Assembly (NCBI RefSeq): GCF_900537075.1
Contig: NZ_UNRA01000002.1
Span: 1,013,228-1,077,227 of the forward strand
Origin: Tropicibacter sp. Alg240-R139
GTDB lineage: Bacteria > Pseudomonadota > Alphaproteobacteria > Rhodobacterales > Rhodobacteraceae
Length of the DNA stretch: 64,000 nt
Direction: 5' to 3'
Made by a program: the position numbers and the translations under genes. Shown here piece by piece: positions 53,818 to 63,245 of this stretch. The notes beneath the pieces were generated by a model. It had not been told where the DNA came from. It ran no database searches and worked only from the letters and a program-made list of their open reading frames with translations. Numbering within the stretch: the first letter of the stretch is position 1; the number at the start of each line of letters is the position of its first letter.

Positions 53818-54828
53818 ATGAAACTTACTCAAATCCTCGGCGCACTGACTGTCGTAGCTTCGACAGCCGTCGCCTCAATCACTCATGCAGAGGAATTGTC
53901 GGTTGCGACCTTCATTCCGCCGCAGCATCATGTCAACGCGAACCTGTTCAAATGGTTCGGTGAAGAGCTGGATAAACGCTCTGGCGGGTCGTTGACCATG
54001 AAGCTCTACCCGGCTGGCCAGCTGGGCGCTGGCCCGGTGCAGCAATACAAGCGCGTCGTCGAAGGTGTGGCCGACGTTACCTTTGGTCTGCAGGCCTATA
54101 CCCCGAAAATCTTTCCGCGCAGCATGCTGATTATCCCGCCGGGCAAAGCGACGTCCGCAAAAGAGTCGACCGAGCGGATGCTGAATGTCTATGAGGAGCA
54201 CCTTGCTCAGGAGTATCAGGACGTCAAACTTCTGGGCATCTTCACCACCTCGGGCAACATCTGGGCTGCCACAAGTGATGTTTCGACCATGGACGGCATC
54301 AAGGGCAAAAAGATGGTGCCATATGCGGCAATGACCACCCCGATCGTCGAAGCGTTAGGCGCCGTGCCTGTGCAGATGCCGGTGACCGAGATGTACACCG
54401 GGCTTTCTACGGGCACTATCGACAGCACCACAGCGACCTACAACAACATAACGGCGCCCTGGAATTTCTGGGATGTATCGAGCCATCTGGTCACCAACGT
54501 ACCTGTGCAATTCGCCGTGTTTTTCGTGGCAATGAACAAGGAACGGTACCAGGATCTCTCGGACGAGCATCGCGCTATCATCGACGAATTGGCGGGCGAG
54601 GTGTTCTCGCTGAAGGGTGCTGAGAGCTTTGATGGGGCTGACGCCCGCTCCAAAGAGATCATGCAGACCGCCGATCAGATGGCCAACATCACGCAGGTTG
54701 TTGTCAACGACGAAGAGCGCGCCAAGATGAACGCCGCGGTCGCCGACGGCATGGAAGTGATCTTTGCCGACTACGAAGGCCGCGGTGTCGAGAATGCCCG
54801 CGCGATCTACGGCGCAATCAACAACTAA
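53818..54828 (+). CDS. dctP: TRAP transporter periplasmic binding protein (DctP family)
   Basis: 336 residues with a signal peptide (about 1-24, cleavage after ITHAEE-type end) and GGAGG before the ATG. DctP fold: FIPPQHHVNANLFKWFGEELDKRSGG, YPAGQLG, VPVTEMYTGLSTGTID and VAMNKERYQDLSDEHRAIID. The Arg that clamps carboxylates in most DctP proteins is not obvious at its usual place (the PYAAMTTP region), so the ligand may not be a simple acid. Followed by a GC-rich hairpin and dctQM. Confidence 0.92.
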   Translation: MKLTQILGALTVVASTAVASITHAEELSVATFIPPQHHVNANLFKWFGEELDKRSGGSLTMKLYPAGQLGAGPVQQYKRVVEGVADVTFGLQAYTPKIFPRSMLIIPPGKATSAKESTERMLNVYEEHLAQEYQDVKLLGIFTTSGNIWAATSDVSTMDGIKGKKMVPYAAMTTPIVEALGAVPVQMPVTEMYTGLSTGTIDSTTATYNNITAPWNFWDVSSHLVTNVPVQFAVFFVAMNKERYQDLSDEHRAIIDELAGEVFSLKGAESFDGADARSKEIMQTADQMANITQVVVNDEERAKMNAAVADGMEVIFADYEGRGVENARAIYGAINN

Positions 54829-54831
54829 AGA

Positions 54832-54870
54832 CTTGGACGGCGCGCCCGGTCAGCGGGCGCGCCGTCCAAG
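54832..54870 (+). promoter_or_regulatory. 16-bp GC-rich hairpin between dctP and dctQ
   Basis: CTTGGACGGCGCGCCC (54832-54847) pairs perfectly with 54855-54870 around a seven-base loop. No T run follows. Its likely role is mRNA protection or partial termination, so the binding protein is made in excess over the membrane subunits. Confidence 0.75.
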
Positions 54871-54891
54871 TGACAATTCGCGGAGGTTCGA

Positions 54892-55428
54892 ATGTCGGGA
54901 CACGTCAAGTTACCTATCTGGATTCGTTTGATGGACAGAGCCATTCTGATCACTGCCTTGTTTGGCGGTACTTTAGTTCTTGCCTTCATGATGCTTTTGA
55001 GCACGACCAACGTGCTTGTCATGCGCAAGATGCTCAATGCCCCGATCAAGGGCACAGAGGACATGCTGATCCTGGGTCTGGTGATCCTTGTTGCGATCGC
55101 CGTTCCTCTTGGTGGTCGGACTGGCGCACATATCGAGATCGAGGTTCTGGAAAGCCGTATGTCGGTCGGATTTGCGAAATGGTCGATGGTTTTTCTGCGC
55201 CTGATGGGCAGCGTGTTGATGTTCATCATGTCCTATCAGCTGGTCCATGCCGGGCAAAAAGCCACCAAGTTCGGTGAAACCACCCAGCAATTGCTGATCT
55301 CATACGAGCCGTTTTACTACCTGCTGGCGGGCTGCATCGGCGTTTACGCGGTGGTCCTGGTTACAGACGTTTTTCAACTGCTCACGCGCGGAGCGATCCG
55401 CCTGATTAATTTGGGAGACTCCGAATGA
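54892..55428 (+). CDS. dctQ: TRAP transporter small membrane subunit
   Basis: 178 residues with four hydrophobic helices. Block GTEDMLILGLVILVAIAVPLGGRTGAHIEIEV is typical of DctQ. Coupled to dctM by ATGA. Confidence 0.9.
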   Translation: MSGHVKLPIWIRLMDRAILITALFGGTLVLAFMMLLSTTNVLVMRKMLNAPIKGTEDMLILGLVILVAIAVPLGGRTGAHIEIEVLESRMSVGFAKWSMVFLRLMGSVLMFIMSYQLVHAGQKATKFGETTQQLLISYEPFYYLLAGCIGVYAVVLVTDVFQLLTRGAIRLINLGDSE

Positions 55429-56807
55429 GCCTGACACTCATTGGCATTTTCGGACTGCTTAGCTTGTTCGTCTTGTTGGGACTGCGATTTCCTGTTGCGC
55501 TCTCTATGATTTTCGTCGGCGTGATTGGAACAATCGTCGCCACAACTCAAAAATTCGTTCTGGTCGGTATGGATCCCGATCAGGCGCTGTCGCGGGGGAT
55601 CAAGACCGCGATGTCAAACATGTCTGGCGAGACCTTCGAGGCCGCCTCGAACTACAACCTCCTGGTCATTCCGATGTTCGTGCTCATGGGCAATCTGGCG
55701 GGGGTGTCCGGCATGTCTGCGGACCTGTTCAATGCAGCGTATCGCTGTATGGGGCATTTGCGCGGAGGGTTGGCCTCGGCCACGATTGCGGCATGTGCAG
55801 GGTTCGCTGCGTTGTCCGGTTCGTCCCTGGCGGCGGCCATCACCATGGGTCGTGTGGCTTTGCCTGAAATGAAAAAATTCAACTATTCAGATAGTCTTGC
55901 CACGGGATCAGTTGCGGCCGGAGGCACGTTGGGTTTTCTGATCCCGCCCTCAGGGGGAATGATTATCTATGCCGTGCTGACCGAACAATCCATCGGGCGG
56001 CTGTTCATGGCTGGGGTTATTCCTGGCATCGTGCTGACCCTGTTGTTTATCGGCGCGATTTATCAGACCGTATTGCGCAAGCCCGAAACCGGACCTGCTG
56101 GCCCAAAGGCACCTTGGTCTGAACGCCGCAACGCGCTGATATCCGCGCTGCCGTTTGCCGGTGTCGTGGGCATCACTATCGGCGGCATGTACACCGGCTT
56201 CTTTACCCCGGTCGAAGCCTCTTCGGTCGGTGCTTTCCTGGCCTTTCTTGTGGCCATCTGGCGGCGGACGCTCAACGGGGCTGCGATCCGCGAGGTCGTT
56301 CTGCAAACGATGAAGGCTTCGGCCACGGTGTTTCTGATCATCATCGGTGCCTTTATCTTTATCCCTTTCATGTCGTTGACTGAATTGCCCGGCCAGTTGG
56401 TGGTTCTGCTCACCTCATTGCCGATTGGGGATTATGGCATCCTGCTAGTGATCATTCTGATCTACATGTTCTTAGGCATGTTTCTGGAAGGCATCGCGAT
56501 GCTGGTACTGACTATTCCAGTGGTGCTGCCGATCATTGCCGCGCTGGAATTTGGGTTCGACCCGTCGATGGCCAGCATGAAGATGATCTGGTTCGGGGTG
56601 CTGGTTGTGATTGTGCTGGAGATGGGCATGATCAGCCCGCCGGTTGGTATCAACGTCTTCGTTGTGAAATCCATCGCGCCGGGCGTTTCGATGGCAGAGG
56701 TGTTTCGCGGGATATGGCCATTCTGGTTCGCCATGGCGTTGATGCTGGTGCTGTTGATCCTGTTTCCGCAGATCGCCATTTGGCTGCCTCAAACCATGAT
56801 TGGCTAA
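55425..56807 (+). CDS. dctM: TRAP transporter large membrane subunit
   Basis: 460 residues with about twelve helices. DctM signatures: FVLMGNLAGVSGMSADLFNAAYRCMGHLRGGLA, AACAGFAALSGSSLAAAITMGRVALPEMKKFNY and LIPPSGGMIIYAVLTEQSIG. Forms the transport channel with DctQ. Followed 90 nt later by the ALDH gene. Confidence 0.95.
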   Translation: MSLTLIGIFGLLSLFVLLGLRFPVALSMIFVGVIGTIVATTQKFVLVGMDPDQALSRGIKTAMSNMSGETFEAASNYNLLVIPMFVLMGNLAGVSGMSADLFNAAYRCMGHLRGGLASATIAACAGFAALSGSSLAAAITMGRVALPEMKKFNYSDSLATGSVAAGGTLGFLIPPSGGMIIYAVLTEQSIGRLFMAGVIPGIVLTLLFIGAIYQTVLRKPETGPAGPKAPWSERRNALISALPFAGVVGITIGGMYTGFFTPVEASSVGAFLAFLVAIWRRTLNGAAIREVVLQTMKASATVFLIIIGAFIFIPFMSLTELPGQLVVLLTSLPIGDYGILLVIILIYMFLGMFLEGIAMLVLTIPVVLPIIAALEFGFDPSMASMKMIWFGVLVVIVLEMGMISPPVGINVFVVKSIAPGVSMAEVFRGIWPFWFAMALMLVLLILFPQIAIWLPQTMIG

Positions 56808-56897
56808 AGCCTCGAACGCCTGACTTAGACGGTTTTGTCGATGCGATCTCGTGTTGGCACAGCCCCCAATTGTCCTCAACTTGGAAGGAACCCAGCC

Positions 56898-58385
56898 ATG
56901 GACAACATGGATCAAGTGATCACCACCGAGATCTTCATCAATGGCGAAGCCCGTCGGGCGTCGGATGGTGCGGTTTATGACATCTTTAACCCAGCACGTC
57001 CCGACGAATTAGTGGGTCACGCTGCTTCGGCCACTGAAAAGGATGTCGATGATGCGGTCAAAGCCGCCCATGCGGCGTTCCCGACTTGGGCCGCGCTTGG
57101 TTTCAAGGAGCGGGCGGCATTGCTTCGTGAGGTGGCGCAAACACTCACTGCGGATGAAGAAGACGTCAAATATCGCTCGCGCCTGTTCACCCGTGAGCAC
57201 GGAAAGATCGCGCGCGAAACCCTGATGGAGATGTCCCGGCTGGGGGACCGTTTTATGCAGGCGGCTGCCTTTGCCGAACGCATGGCCATCGACGAAGAGA
57301 TTAAAGGCCCCCCGTTTGATTCACTGATAGCCCGACAGCCGCGCGGTGTTGCGGCGCTGATCGTGCCGTGGAACTGGCCCCTGTCGATCCTGGGTGCAAA
57401 GCTGCCTGCGGCTCTGGCTGCCGGCAACACAGTGGTTGTCAAACCGTCGGCCAATTCGGCGCTGGCCCCCTGTCTGACCTTGCAGATCATCGCCAGGATG
57501 CTGCCGCCGGGTGTGGTGAACATCCTGACCGGGTCAGCCTCGACCATCGGGGATCCGCTGGTTGGGCACCCGTTGGTGCGCATGGTGAATTTCACGGGCT
57601 CTACAACCATTGGTCGACACGTCATGAAGGTGGCCGCCGACAACATCACGCCGGTTACTCTGGAATTGGGTGGCAATGACGCGGGGTTGGTGCTGGATGA
57701 CGCTCAGCTGGATGATGATGCGTTCAACCGGATGTATTGGGGTGCTTTTGGCTCGTCAGGGCAGATCTGCATGGCACTGAAGCGGCTTTATGTACATGAG
57801 AGCCGCTATGACGAGGTGATCGACGGATTTACCGCCGCGTGTGAGCGGGCCGTTGTTGGCGATGGCTTGCTGCCGGAAACCACCATGGGGCCGATCAATA
57901 ACGCCAAACAGTTAAAGGTGGTGACTGACATGATCGCCGAAGCCCGCGCCAAGGGCGCCGAGGTGCGCGAATGCGGTCAGGTGCCTGACGAAGCGCTTTT
58001 TGGCGGAGGCGGGTATTTCCAGAAACCTACGCTGGTTTACGATGCTGACCCGTCGCTATCGGTCGTACACGAAGAACAGTTCGGCCCGGCCTTGCCGATC
58101 ATGAAGTTCAAGACCGATGAAGAAGCCATCACCAAGGCAAATGACAGCATCTTTGGCCTGTGCTCTTCGGTCTGGACACCTGACCAAGAGCGCGCTGTTG
58201 CAATCGCGCGTCGGATCGAGGCTGGCTATACCTATCTAAATGCGCATGGTCCGGCGGCACAGGATTCACGCGGACCCTTTGGCGGCTTCAAGCAGTCCGG
58301 GATAGGTCGAAACCTGGGCTATGATGGTATCTTGTCCTTTACCGAGGCACATACGATCACTGGACCCGAAGGGTTTTTGTTATGA
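56898..58385 (+). CDS. Aldehyde dehydrogenase
   Basis: 495 residues from ATG 56898 (AAGGA upstream; the frame is open to 56835). Asn in VPWNWPLS, Glu in LELGGNDAG, Cys in SSGQICMALKRL. The usual LGGK is LGGN, as in some coniferyl- and short-aldehyde dehydrogenases. Probably oxidises an aldehyde derived from the TRAP substrate. Overlaps the DUF2218 gene by four bases. Confidence 0.9.
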   Translation: MDNMDQVITTEIFINGEARRASDGAVYDIFNPARPDELVGHAASATEKDVDDAVKAAHAAFPTWAALGFKERAALLREVAQTLTADEEDVKYRSRLFTREHGKIARETLMEMSRLGDRFMQAAAFAERMAIDEEIKGPPFDSLIARQPRGVAALIVPWNWPLSILGAKLPAALAAGNTVVVKPSANSALAPCLTLQIIARMLPPGVVNILTGSASTIGDPLVGHPLVRMVNFTGSTTIGRHVMKVAADNITPVTLELGGNDAGLVLDDAQLDDDAFNRMYWGAFGSSGQICMALKRLYVHESRYDEVIDGFTAACERAVVGDGLLPETTMGPINNAKQLKVVTDMIAEARAKGAEVRECGQVPDEALFGGGGYFQKPTLVYDADPSLSVVHEEQFGPALPIMKFKTDEEAITKANDSIFGLCSSVWTPDQERAVAIARRIEAGYTYLNAHGPAAQDSRGPFGGFKQSGIGRNLGYDGILSFTEAHTITGPEGFLL

Positions 58386-58681
58386 GCGTCCCTCTGACAT
58401 CCGTCGCCTGCGTCGCCCTCTCTCCGGCGTCGCGGTTCCTGCAACAGCTTGCCCAGCATTTTGCGCATAAGGTCGATGTGGAACAGACCAAAACAGCGAC
58501 CAGGGTGACCTTGAGTTACGGGTATTTCGAGCTCAGCACGGATGGTGAGGATACTCTTGTCATGCGGACGTTTGCGGATACGGATGAGCACCGCAAACGG
58601 CTGGAACATGTTGCAGCCGCACATCTGGAGCGGTTTGCTTTTCGCGATCCCCCTGTAATCGTTTGGTCCGAGGTCGGGTGA
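58382..58681 (+). CDS. DUF2218 small protein
   Basis: 99 residues, coupled to the ALDH gene by ATGA. Blocks ASRFLQQLAQHFAHKVDV, GYFELSTDGEDTLVMR and HLERFAFRDPPVIVW match a small alpha/beta family of unknown function that I know as DUF2218, often near siderophore or oxidoreductase genes. Function unknown. Confidence 0.75.
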   Translation: MSVPLTSVACVALSPASRFLQQLAQHFAHKVDVEQTKTATRVTLSYGYFELSTDGEDTLVMRTFADTDEHRKRLEHVAAAHLERFAFRDPPVIVWSEVG

Positions 58682-58774
58682 CGCGAATGCGGTGTGAACA
58701 ACGGTTTGGGGAACATCACGCAGAGCGGTCTTGCGGAAAATGCCATTTTGGCCAACGACCTGAAAGGCCATGCT

Positions 58775-59383
58775 ATGGCTGATCTGATAGATCTGCGATC
58801 CCCGCGTTTCGCGGCGGACAAATACGGCTATATCGAAGAGCTGCGACAGCAGTCTCCGATTGGGCGCGTCGAAGGCGGCTTTGTTTTCTTCAACCAAGAA
58901 GACGCTCGTTATGTTCTGCGCTGCGAGGATTTCCGGTTTGATTTCTTTCACGCCGACCCTTCCATCAGCCCCTATCTGGCAGACAGCGTCCAACATGAAA
59001 TGTTGAACATGCATGGCCCCGGCCATGAACTGCTGAAGAAAATCGTGATGAAAGCGCTGCGCGATGTGACCTACAAGGGGATAGCGATCAGGAAGGGCGA
59101 CCGGGCGTTGACGTTGATCCCGGCTGCAAACCGAGACCCCGAGGCGTTCAGTGACCCGAACAGATTCGACATCACCCGTCCACGGCAGCGGCATTACAGT
59201 TTCGGCTACGGTATGCATGCTTGTCCGGGCGCGCAACTGGCGCGGATGGAGATGGCGCTGGCGATTGAGGTGCTATTGGCACGGACGCAGACGCTGCAGC
59301 TGTTGGACATTCCAGAGCGCGACAGTGTGCAAAAGGGGGGAAGCCCCCTGAGACTGCAGCTGGCCCTGTCCAAGCGCGTTTGA
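58775..59383 (+). pseudogene. Cytochrome P450 with large in-frame internal deletion
   Basis: 202 residues from ATG 58775. Residues 1-95 are a P450 N-terminus (QQSPIGRVEGGFVFFNQEDARYVL, MLNMHGPGHELLKKIVMKAL). From residue 96 the text jumps to the region just before the heme loop (DVTYKGIAIRKGDRALTLIPAANRDPEAFSDPNRFD), then YSFGYGMHACPGAQLARMEMA with Cys150. A normal P450 has about 180-200 more residues here, including the I helix and ExxR. Deletion point near 59060. The frame is intact, so it may still be translated but cannot be a normal P450. Confidence 0.82.
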
Positions 59384-59422
59384 AACTGCATTTTGATGCG
59401 ACTAGCCCGTTAGTTTGGCTCG

Positions 59423-59884
59423 CTAGTTCATCGTGACTGGGTCCGAGACGTTGATTGCACCGCCGGTCACAACCCGACAGATCAAGCCTGCGCGGTCTGC
59501 AAGTGGAACCGAAACCGGTTTGCGTGCCGCGACATTCAGGAACCGGCACGTATTGCAGGGTCGCAATCCTTCAAGAGTGACCCCTCCAACGGAAAAGGTC
59601 TTACCGACGAGCTGCATCAAGGCGACACCTTCGGTGGTCAAATTGCGCCGATGGTCCAGAGGGCGCAAATCAAACCCGCGTTCTTCTTTCAAGGCTTGCA
59701 GCACTTCATTCTCGAACAAAGTCACGTCGCGCGGATCTGGAGATCGGGAAAACCGGCCAGTCCCGGCCAGATATCTGTCACCTTCCAAGCCTGCGTCGGC
59801 AATGGCGATGGCACTTTGATGCGAAACCATTGGCCGACCGGCTGCTGCGGTCGTGTGAATGTGTAAAAGTTTCCCGATACTCAT
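59423..59884 (-). CDS. MOSC-domain protein
   Basis: 153 residues. MOSC fold: HTTAAAGRPMV, GLEGDRYLAGTGRFS, QLVGKTFSVGGVTLEGLRPCNTC with the conserved Cys near the C-terminus. MOSC proteins bind molybdenum cofactor sulfur and act as sulfurases or as sulfur carriers in detoxification. Stand-alone form, target unknown. Confidence 0.88.
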   Translation of the reverse strand: MSIGKLLHIHTTAAAGRPMVSHQSAIAIADAGLEGDRYLAGTGRFSRSPDPRDVTLFENEVLQALKEERGFDLRPLDHRRNLTTEGVALMQLVGKTFSVGGVTLEGLRPCNTCRFLNVAARKPVSVPLADRAGLICRVVTGGAINVSDPVTMN

Positions 59885-59986
59885 CGAAACTCTCTCCTTT
59901 CGTGTGCCCGATCAGTGCCTGAAATGGTCGAACGGCATGTTTGAACTGTCTTGTAGGATACTTTTCGGCATCATTTGTGGCGCGCG

Positions 59987-60550
59987 CTACGCAGATGATG
60001 TTGCGCCGTATTTCTCTTCTAGCTTGCGCAAAAGCGCCATCGACCGGGGCAGGAAAAAATATGAGTTGAGCAGGATGTTGCAGATTAAAAGAACGACCAT
60101 GCGCGGGTAACCGGCTGGAAAATCAGGAGAGATCTGATCGGCAATCCACCCGAGACAGGCCCCGACAACCAGAACCCAGAACGTCAGAACCGACACCGTT
60201 TTCCATTTCTTGGGGGCATGCGTCGCCCCAAGTCCCCCAAGTAGGGAATCCAGATCCCAAAGACGGTTTTTGACCACCTCACCTTCGATGTATTGCGCCA
60301 ATTCCTCCACGATGTCCCTGCGCGTCGAAGACTGCTCCCAAGCGATCAAATCCTCTAGCGTCGCAAAAGAAATTACGGTCGCAAACGTCCCGGCAGATTC
60401 GCTTGACGGCACGTTGTGGCGGACCTCGATGAACCCGGGTTGCGCCTTAAGAGCCAGCTCGAAGCGACCCAAGACCTCGTTTGCGGCATCCCTTTGAGTT
60501 TCACGGAATTTGCGAACGATGACGGACAAGACAGGTGACGTGTTTGACAT
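59987..60550 (-). CDS. ABM-domain membrane protein
   Basis: 187 residues from ATG 60550 with GGAG seven bases upstream. Residues ~5-95 look like an antibiotic-biosynthesis-monooxygenase dimeric alpha/beta barrel (VLSVIVRKFRETQRDAANEVL, PGFIEVRHNV, ATVISFATLEDLIAWEQS). Two hydrophobic helices follow (VSVLTFWVLVVGACLGWIA and MVVLLICNILLNSYFFLP). Membrane-tethered ABM proteins exist but have no clear function. Stand-alone. Confidence 0.7.
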   Translation of the reverse strand: MSNTSPVLSVIVRKFRETQRDAANEVLGRFELALKAQPGFIEVRHNVPSSESAGTFATVISFATLEDLIAWEQSSTRRDIVEELAQYIEGEVVKNRLWDLDSLLGGLGATHAPKKWKTVSVLTFWVLVVGACLGWIADQISPDFPAGYPRMVVLLICNILLNSYFFLPRSMALLRKLEEKYGATSSA

Positions 60551-60950
60551 TGAATTACTCCACCTCCGAGGCGCTTGTGGGGAATGAATTCCGGAGCGCT
60601 TTGATCCCATACAGGCTAAGAAACAGGCGTTGATCTAACAAGTGCAGGGCAAGCTGGGTGAAGGGGAAAAATTCCGATTCCTGGGCTTTTTCACGTCATT
60701 GCCAAGAGCGTAGTGCGGTCGATGTTCTAGGAATTCATGACCTCGTAAGAGTCAGAAAGAAAACGATAATACGGCTCAACTCCGAGCTGGATCATAAGAT
60801 TTTTGGCGCTTGGGGCGACCGAACAGGAAACGTATTTATAAAATGTCTTCATAATAAATATCAATTCACATCAATGGATCGAATGAATTTAAAGGTCTAG
60901 TTTTGACCGAACAAAGCCGAAGTTCAATTCCGACAGAAGGTGAAACCAAC
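60551..60950. other. Intergenic region upstream of the oxalomesaconate operon
   Basis: 400 nt, AT-rich in the right half (60760-60900). No credible gene. The promoter of the SDR-galB-galC operon should be here. I see no clear palindrome for a regulator. Confidence 0.5.
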
Positions 60951-61730
60951 ATGCTTACAAACAAGAAAATCATTGTGACCGGCTGTGCGTCGGGAATCGG
61001 TGCCGAAACCGCGCGTCTCGTCAAAGAACTTGGGGGCACAGTCATCGGCATTGATCGCAATGAAACCACTGAGAATGTCGATTCTTTTTACAAGGTCGAC
61101 TTTGGCGACAAGGCTTCTATCGACGCTTTGGTGCAGGCGCTGCCGGACGGTGTCGACGGTCTTGCCAATATCGCAGGTGTGCCGCCGACCTTGGACGCCG
61201 AAACGGTGGTTCGGGTCAATCTGATTGGTGTGAAATACTTTACCCTGAATATGATCGACAAGCTGGCGGACGGCGCGTCCATCGTCAATCTGGCCTCGCT
61301 AGCAGGATTGGGTTGGCCGAACTCGGTCGAGCAGATCAAGGTTGCGGCAGATCTGGACTTTGACCAAGTCGCGGAATTTGTCGCGAGCCACGACATCGAC
61401 AAGGAACAGGCGCGCTCGTACTTCTTTGCAAAAGAGGCGCTTGTCGTCTGGACTATGCAACACCGATGGACCTGGCGCGACCGCGGCATTCGTGTCAACG
61501 CGATCAGCCCCGGCGCGGTGGAAACTCCGATCCTGAAAGATTTCCTCGAAACTCTGGGGAAGAAGGCCGACGAAGCCCGCAAGGTCATGGACCGCGCCGG
61601 CACACCAAAGGACATTGCGCCTGTCGTTGCCTTTCTGCTCTCGGACATGACCCCTTGGATTCGCGGCGTCAACATCGCCGTGGACGGCGGGCAGGCGGCC
61701 AATGCCCTCTGCGGTATGAATGGTCTGTAA
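60951..61730 (+). CDS. SDR-family oxidoreductase 3
   Basis: 259 residues from ATG 60951 (GAAGGTG upstream; open to 60903). Cofactor block IIVTGCASGIGAETARL, NIAGVP, Ser in NLASLAG, Tyr-Lys in ARSYFFAKEALV, and the C-terminal IRGVNIAVDGG. An extra ~20-residue insert precedes the Tyr. It opens the operon for 4-oxalomesaconate breakdown; its substrate may be an aromatic-derived diol or a hydroxy acid upstream of that route. Confidence 0.88.
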   Translation: MLTNKKIIVTGCASGIGAETARLVKELGGTVIGIDRNETTENVDSFYKVDFGDKASIDALVQALPDGVDGLANIAGVPPTLDAETVVRVNLIGVKYFTLNMIDKLADGASIVNLASLAGLGWPNSVEQIKVAADLDFDQVAEFVASHDIDKEQARSYFFAKEALVVWTMQHRWTWRDRGIRVNAISPGAVETPILKDFLETLGKKADEARKVMDRAGTPKDIAPVVAFLLSDMTPWIRGVNIAVDGGQAANALCGMNGL

Positions 61731-61752
61731 TTTTCTCTCTTTGCAAATGCCG

Positions 61753-61776
61753 GGCCCGCCTTTTCAAGGGCGGGCC
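61753..61776 (+). terminator. Hairpin between SDR and galB-like gene
   Basis: GGCCCGCC (61753-61760) pairs with GGCGGGCC (61769-61776). No T run follows, so it is more likely an attenuating or stabilising hairpin than a full terminator. Confidence 0.5.
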
Positions 61777-61839
61777 TGAGAGTCCTTTGCGATCCCCTTG
61801 TCACGCGGTCAAACCGCCGCCTCGCTGGAGTAGTCTACC

Positions 61840-62574
61840 ATGACGAAAAACAAGAGCGCTCTTGTCATTAGTGCCCACGCTGCCGATTTCGTCTGGCGCT
61901 GCGGCGGCGCCATCGCCCTGCATCAGGAACGGGGCTATGACGTGACCATTGCCTGCTTGAGCTATGGCGAGCGCGGAGAATCTGCCAAGCTCTGGAAACA
62001 GGATGGTTGCACGCTTGATCAGGTGAAAACCGCGCGTAAAGCCGAGGCCGAAGGGGCTGCTATGGCTCTTGGCGTGCACGATATCGTTTTCTTTGATGCG
62101 GGTGATTACCCGCTCGAATTGAAACGCGAACAGAAGTTCGAAGTTGTGGACCTGATCCGTAAGGTGCAGCCCGACTTTATGTTGAGCCATTCAACATACG
62201 ACCCCTACAACACTGATCATATGTACGCGACCAGCATCGCTATGGAGTGTCGGATGATTGCCCAGGCCTGGGGTCACAATCCCGGCGACAAGGTTCTGGG
62301 CGCGCCGCAGCTCTATTTGTTCGAACCACACCAGACCGAACAGATGGGCTGGAAGCCCGACACGTTCCTCGACATCACGCCGGTCTGGGACAAGAAGCGT
62401 GCTGCAATCGAATGTATGCAGGGGCAAGAGCACTTGTGGGACTACTACACCAATGTCGCCCGCAACCGTGCCAACCACTTCCGCCGCAACTCTGGCGGCA
62501 TGGCAGGGGGGCGAAAATCCGAATACGCCGAAGGGTTCCAATCGGTTTACCCTCGCACCGTGGATGAACTCTGA
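61840..62574 (+). CDS. PIG-L-type 4-oxalomesaconate hydratase (GalB-like)
   Basis: 244 residues. PIG-L/LmbE metal site partly changed: the usual HPDD reads [13 protein letters not shown], with later His in [13 protein letters not shown]. Pseudomonas GalB, a PIG-L-fold 4-oxalomesaconate hydratase, has this altered AHxxDFxWRxGG motif, and the next two genes encode the aldolase and tautomerase of the same pathway. Together these strongly favour hydration of 4-oxalomesaconate to 4-carboxy-4-hydroxy-2-oxoadipate over deacetylation. Stop and next start overlap (TGATG). Confidence 0.85.
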   Translation: MTKNKSALVISAHAADFVWRCGGAIALHQERGYDVTIACLSYGERGESAKLWKQDGCTLDQVKTARKAEAEGAAMALGVHDIVFFDAGDYPLELKREQKFEVVDLIRKVQPDFMLSHSTYDPYNTDHMYATSIAMECRMIAQAWGHNPGDKVLGAPQLYLFEPHQTEQMGWKPDTFLDITPVWDKKRAAIECMQGQEHLWDYYTNVARNRANHFRRNSGGMAGGRKSEYAEGFQSVYPRTVDEL

Positions 62575-63245
62575 TGGGTGTCGTCGTTCAAAATATCGAA
62601 AGGCCAGACCCGGCTGTGGTTGCCGAACTTGCCGAATGCGGCGTCGCGACCGTGCACGAAGCACAAGGACGCAAGGGGCTGCTCGGCTCAAACATGCGGC
62701 CGATCTATCCGGGCGCGCGGATCGCGGCCTCGGCTGTCACCATTTCCGCGCCACCGGGTGACAATTGGATGCTGCATGTGGCCATCGAACAGCTGCACCG
62801 GGATGACATCCTGGTGCTTGCGCCGACCTCTCCTTGCGAAGACGGGTATTTTGGTGACCTTTTGGCGACATCTGCCAGGGCCCGTGGGTGTGCGGGTCTG
62901 ATCATCGATGCCGGTGTGCGCGATGTGCGCGATTTGACAGAGATGCAGTTTCCCGTCTGGTCCAAGGCCGTATTTGCCCAAGGGACCGTCAAGGAAACGT
63001 TGGGGTCGGTCAATGTGCCGGTGGTGTGCGCGGGCGCGTTGATCAACCCCGGCGACATAATCGTTGCCGACGATGACGGCGTCTGCGTGGTGCAGCGAGA
63101 CGAAGCTTTCGATGTGCTGAAAAAGGCGCAGGCACGCGAGACCAATGAGGCAGAGAAACGGGCGCGTCTGACCCAGGGAGAGCTGGGGCTGGATATCTAT
63201 GACATGCGGGCCCGCCTGGCAGAGAAGGGCCTCAGATATGTCTGA
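62574..63245 (+). CDS. 4-carboxy-4-hydroxy-2-oxoadipate aldolase (LigK/GalC family)
   Basis: 223 residues of the RraA-like class II pyruvate aldolase family. Blocks [72 protein letters not shown] (metal-pyruvate site with Arg and Asp) and [21 protein letters not shown]. Cleaves the hydroxyoxoadipate to pyruvate and oxaloacetate. Overlaps the tautomerase gene by eight bases. Confidence 0.92.
   Translation: MGVVVQNIERPDPAVVAELAECGVATVHEAQGRKGLLGSNMRPIYPGARIAASAVTISAPPGDNWMLHVAIEQLHRDDILVLAPTSPCEDGYFGDLLATSARARGCAGLIIDAGVRDVRDLTEMQFPVWSKAVFAQGTVKETLGSVNVPVVCAGALINPGDIIVADDDGVCVVQRDEAFDVLKKAQARETNEAEKRARLTQGELGLDIYDMRARLAEKGLRYV

Noticed and set aside
60658-60900. 80-residue plus-strand ORF upstream of the SDR
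   Set aside because: No family feature, poor start context, lies in the promoter region.
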